Part shown: one piece after another, positions 21,401 to 23,096 of the stretch
Position numbering within the stretch: position 1 is the first letter of the stretch
Layout of the letters: the number at the start of each line of letters is the position of its first letter
Origin: Basidiobolus heterosporus B8920
Taxonomy: Eukaryota > Basidiobolomycota > Basidiobolomycetes > Basidiobolales > Basidiobolaceae
Length of the DNA: 23,096 nucleotides
Direction: 5' to 3'
Assembly: GCA_000697455.1 (NCBI GenBank)
Contig: JNET01034145.1
Location: 1-23,096, forward strand
Translations under genes and position numbers: made by a program
Notes under the pieces: generated by a model
What the model was told of the DNA's origin: nothing
Database searches by the model: none
Seen by the model: only the letters and a program-made list of their open reading frames with translations

Positions 21401-21803
21401 CTAATGTCTTGTACAGCATGCATCTTGGTGTTAAAGAATCCCCTTCTTGAGTACAGTGTATTAACAGCAGAGTTAGCTTGGTAGGTGTCTTCTAAGGCTT
21501 TCCAGGCATTCTTGGCAGTTTTGGCTCTTGCACATCAGATAAGTAATTCACCTTTAACATTAAGACAAATTGAGTTAAAGGCACTTTGCTCCTGCTTGAA
21601 TTTCAAAAACATATTTTTAAGTTCCTTTATATTGTCCTTACTCTCCTGTAACAATATCTCAAAGACCCCTTTCTTGAAGCATCATTTTCATTCTCACCTT
21701 CCAGACTTGATAGTTGGTACCATCAAGCTTTTCAGCAGAAGGAAGAATTCCAGTATTAGCAGTAATAGACATTCCAAAGAGTGCAAGCTTGGGGCTCATG
21801 ACC
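18447..21803 (-). mobile_element. Ty1/Copia LTR retrotransposon remnant 2 (internal region)
   Basis: A fossil of the same family as remnant 1, coding side on minus. Parts in order: gag (about 21210-21790), CCHC zinc knuckle (CAYCKMAGHLSNDC, about 21060-21115), protease and gag-pre-integrase region (about 20600-20960, with EVLHVPDIAKNLLSV), integrase (about 19830-20500, with LDLTHSDLCGHM), and reverse transcriptase (about 18600-19500, with MDVQATFLNGEL and the catalytic-box motif YVDD), running into the start of the RNase H region. It is broken, with around ten or more breaks. The right end abuts the LTR at 21804, with a primer-binding site between. The order of parts defines Ty1/Copia. Confidence 0.9.
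21791..21803 (-). other. Primer-binding site of Copia remnant 2 (half-tRNA type)
   Basis: Plus-strand GGGGCTCATGACC sits flush against the LTR start at 21804. It closely resembles the initiator tRNA-Met anticodon arm (GGGCUCAUAACC in yeast), the same placement as in remnant 1. Confidence 0.6.
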
Positions 21804-22514
21804 TGTTGTGAGATTCTGGGAGTTCTTGGAAGTGATTCAGGGAATCACAAGAAGAAGTGGTTTTCACTTGTAGATATATTGAATGTGAAGTTAACTTACA
21901 TACTTTTGTCAAGAGGTAAGCAAAGCAACATGTAGAGTATATCAAGGAGGTTCCAGGAGCATATATGCAAAGTTTGGGGTGATTTGGACATATTGGAGAA
22001 AGTCAAGTATTCTGGAAACTCTTAAGTTAGTGAAAAATACTTAAAGTAAAACCCAAGTGTGGATTTTGAGTGGGAGGAAGTTGCCCAGTAAGTATAATAA
22101 GGCTGAGATCAAATATGAATAATTAGATGCTAAATTAGATGAATCTCAGCAGTAATACAGGTAAGAATTAGTATAAACAACCAGGTTTTAATAATGTGCA
22201 TTTCAGTAATATGGATGATCAGATGCAAGATGATGTGAACATCAGCCTAAATCATGGATTTTGGTATTTGGGCCAATATAAGTGGACCTAACTGTTAAAA
22301 CTAAGCTGATTTGGCACTTTGATATGCAAATAGTGAGGTATATAAGTTATATATGTATTCATGAGATACATGTTCAAGTTGAGAATGCACAAGTTCATTT
22401 GGATTATTTGTTAGATTATTTAAGCTCTGATTCAAGAGCTTCTACAGTGTACAAAAGCCAACTCTAGCTGCATAATATACAACCATACAATAAAACATCT
22501 AGTGAAAGTACAAC
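21804..22514 (-). repeat. LTR (5' LTR of Copia remnant 2), long variant
   Basis: Starts TGTTGTGAGATTCTGGG and ends AGTGAAAGTACAAC. At about 711 bp it is roughly 190-270 bp longer than the other copies. The extra sequence is a middle block (about 22050-22280) with no match in the LTRs at 14913 or 22658. The outer parts match the family well. It may be a longer LTR subfamily or carry an insertion. Confidence 0.7.
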
Positions 22515-22657
22515 TGCCTAATATTTAAACTATTAATGTCTCAACTTTTACCTTAACCACTAAATTCATGCACAAAATCCTAGTGCTTCAGGTATTTTTA
22601 AACTCTGCATCCAAAACACCCCTGGATTTATTATGATATTGTCATCTGACTATATGC
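22515..22657 (-). other. Short internal-end remnant between two LTRs
   Basis: The first bases (GCCTAATATTTAAAC) resemble the sequence just right of the 14913-15432 LTR (TTCCTAATATCTAAAG), the 3' interior end of the family. So these 143 bp are probably what is left of a further element between two LTRs. No coding part is recognisable. Confidence 0.4.
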
Positions 22658-23095
22658 TGTTGTGAGATTCTAGGAGTTATTGGAGCTGATTTGAAGAGTT
22701 ACAAGAATGTATGAGTTCTGATTATAGATTTATTTAATGTCAAGTTGGCATTTATACTTTTGTCAAGAGGTAAGCAAAGTAAGGTATTCCATGTTTGTAT
22801 TGAGTTTTGAACTAGATTAGCACCCAAGTACTGATATAATTAGGTAAATAACTTATATCTTGTACTTATGAGATATTTGCTAAAGCTTAAGTGCACAAGA
22901 TTAATTTGGATTAATTAGAAGATCATGTAATGTTGGATTTATAGAAAGTTTTAAGCATGATCAAATGATCTGAAACCTCTACAGTATATTTTTAGAACAC
23001 CCTAAAATAGTGCTTAATACCTTTTTTATTTAGCTCAAACATTAAGTATAATCATTGTCCTTTATTACAATATAACATCAAGTGAAAGTACAACA
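22658..23095 (-). repeat. LTR of the Copia family at the window edge
   Basis: Starts TGTTGTGAGATTCTAGGAG and ends AGTGAAAGTACAACA, about 438 bp, alignable with the 14913 copy over its left and right parts. Only one base of the window lies beyond it, so whether it is solo or flanks another element cannot be seen. Confidence 0.75.
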
Positions 23096-23096
23096 A

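Noticed and set aside
1-23096. CRISPR arrays, rRNA, tRNA genes, bacterial operons, defence islands or biosynthetic clusters
   Set aside because: No regularly spaced repeats, no tRNA-like arms with A/B boxes that I could see, and no clustering of enzymes; the window is eukaryotic and intron-bearing.

Overview
The window looks like a piece of a fungal nuclear chromosome. The evidence is genes split by short introns (about 50-93 bp), a vacuolar AVT-type amino acid transporter, a dynactin subunit, an annexin with the Pro/Gln/Tyr-rich N-terminus common in fungi, and Ty1/Copia retroelement remains. The TRIM37-like RING/B-box/MATH gene is not a gene I associate with Dikarya. That makes an early-diverging fungal lineage my best guess, but this is an inference with low certainty.

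Layout. About 1-13,830 is gene-rich. It holds: the 3' end of a gene for a protein with a C-terminal membrane anchor (+, ends 143); a two-TM hypothetical protein (-, 315-854); dynactin p24/DCTN3 in four exons (+, 1411-2230); a TRIM37-like E3 ubiquitin ligase in fourteen exons (-, 2509-6100); an intronless AVT3-like vacuolar amino acid transporter (-, 6676-8058); a 2.1 kb non-coding stretch with two perfect CRE palindromes; a NIPA-type Mg2+ transporter in five exons (-, 10169-11474); and a three-exon annexin (-, 12107-13829). The genes are ordinary cellular housekeeping: dynein traffic, ubiquitination, vacuolar amino acids, Mg2+ and membrane binding. They do not form an evident pathway or cluster.

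From about 14,500 to the right edge the sequence changes sharply. It becomes AT-rich and almost free of CpG, and consists of related Ty1/Copia remains. There are two coding remnants, both on the minus strand (15433-18088 and 18447-21803), with intact-looking or partial LTRs of one family (TGTTGT...ACAACA) in both orientations. Both remnants are fossils with many breaks. Next to each 5' LTR is a site resembling the anticodon arm of initiator tRNA-Met, the half-tRNA priming known from Drosophila copia and yeast Ty5.

Most worth a second look: the TRIM37-like gene in an apparent fungus, its two GC-AG introns and its extra candidate zinc site; the near-total CpG loss over the roughly 8 kb retroelement half; and the inverted LTR patchwork. 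I found no CRISPR array, rRNA or tRNA gene, and no clear new defence or biosynthetic system.
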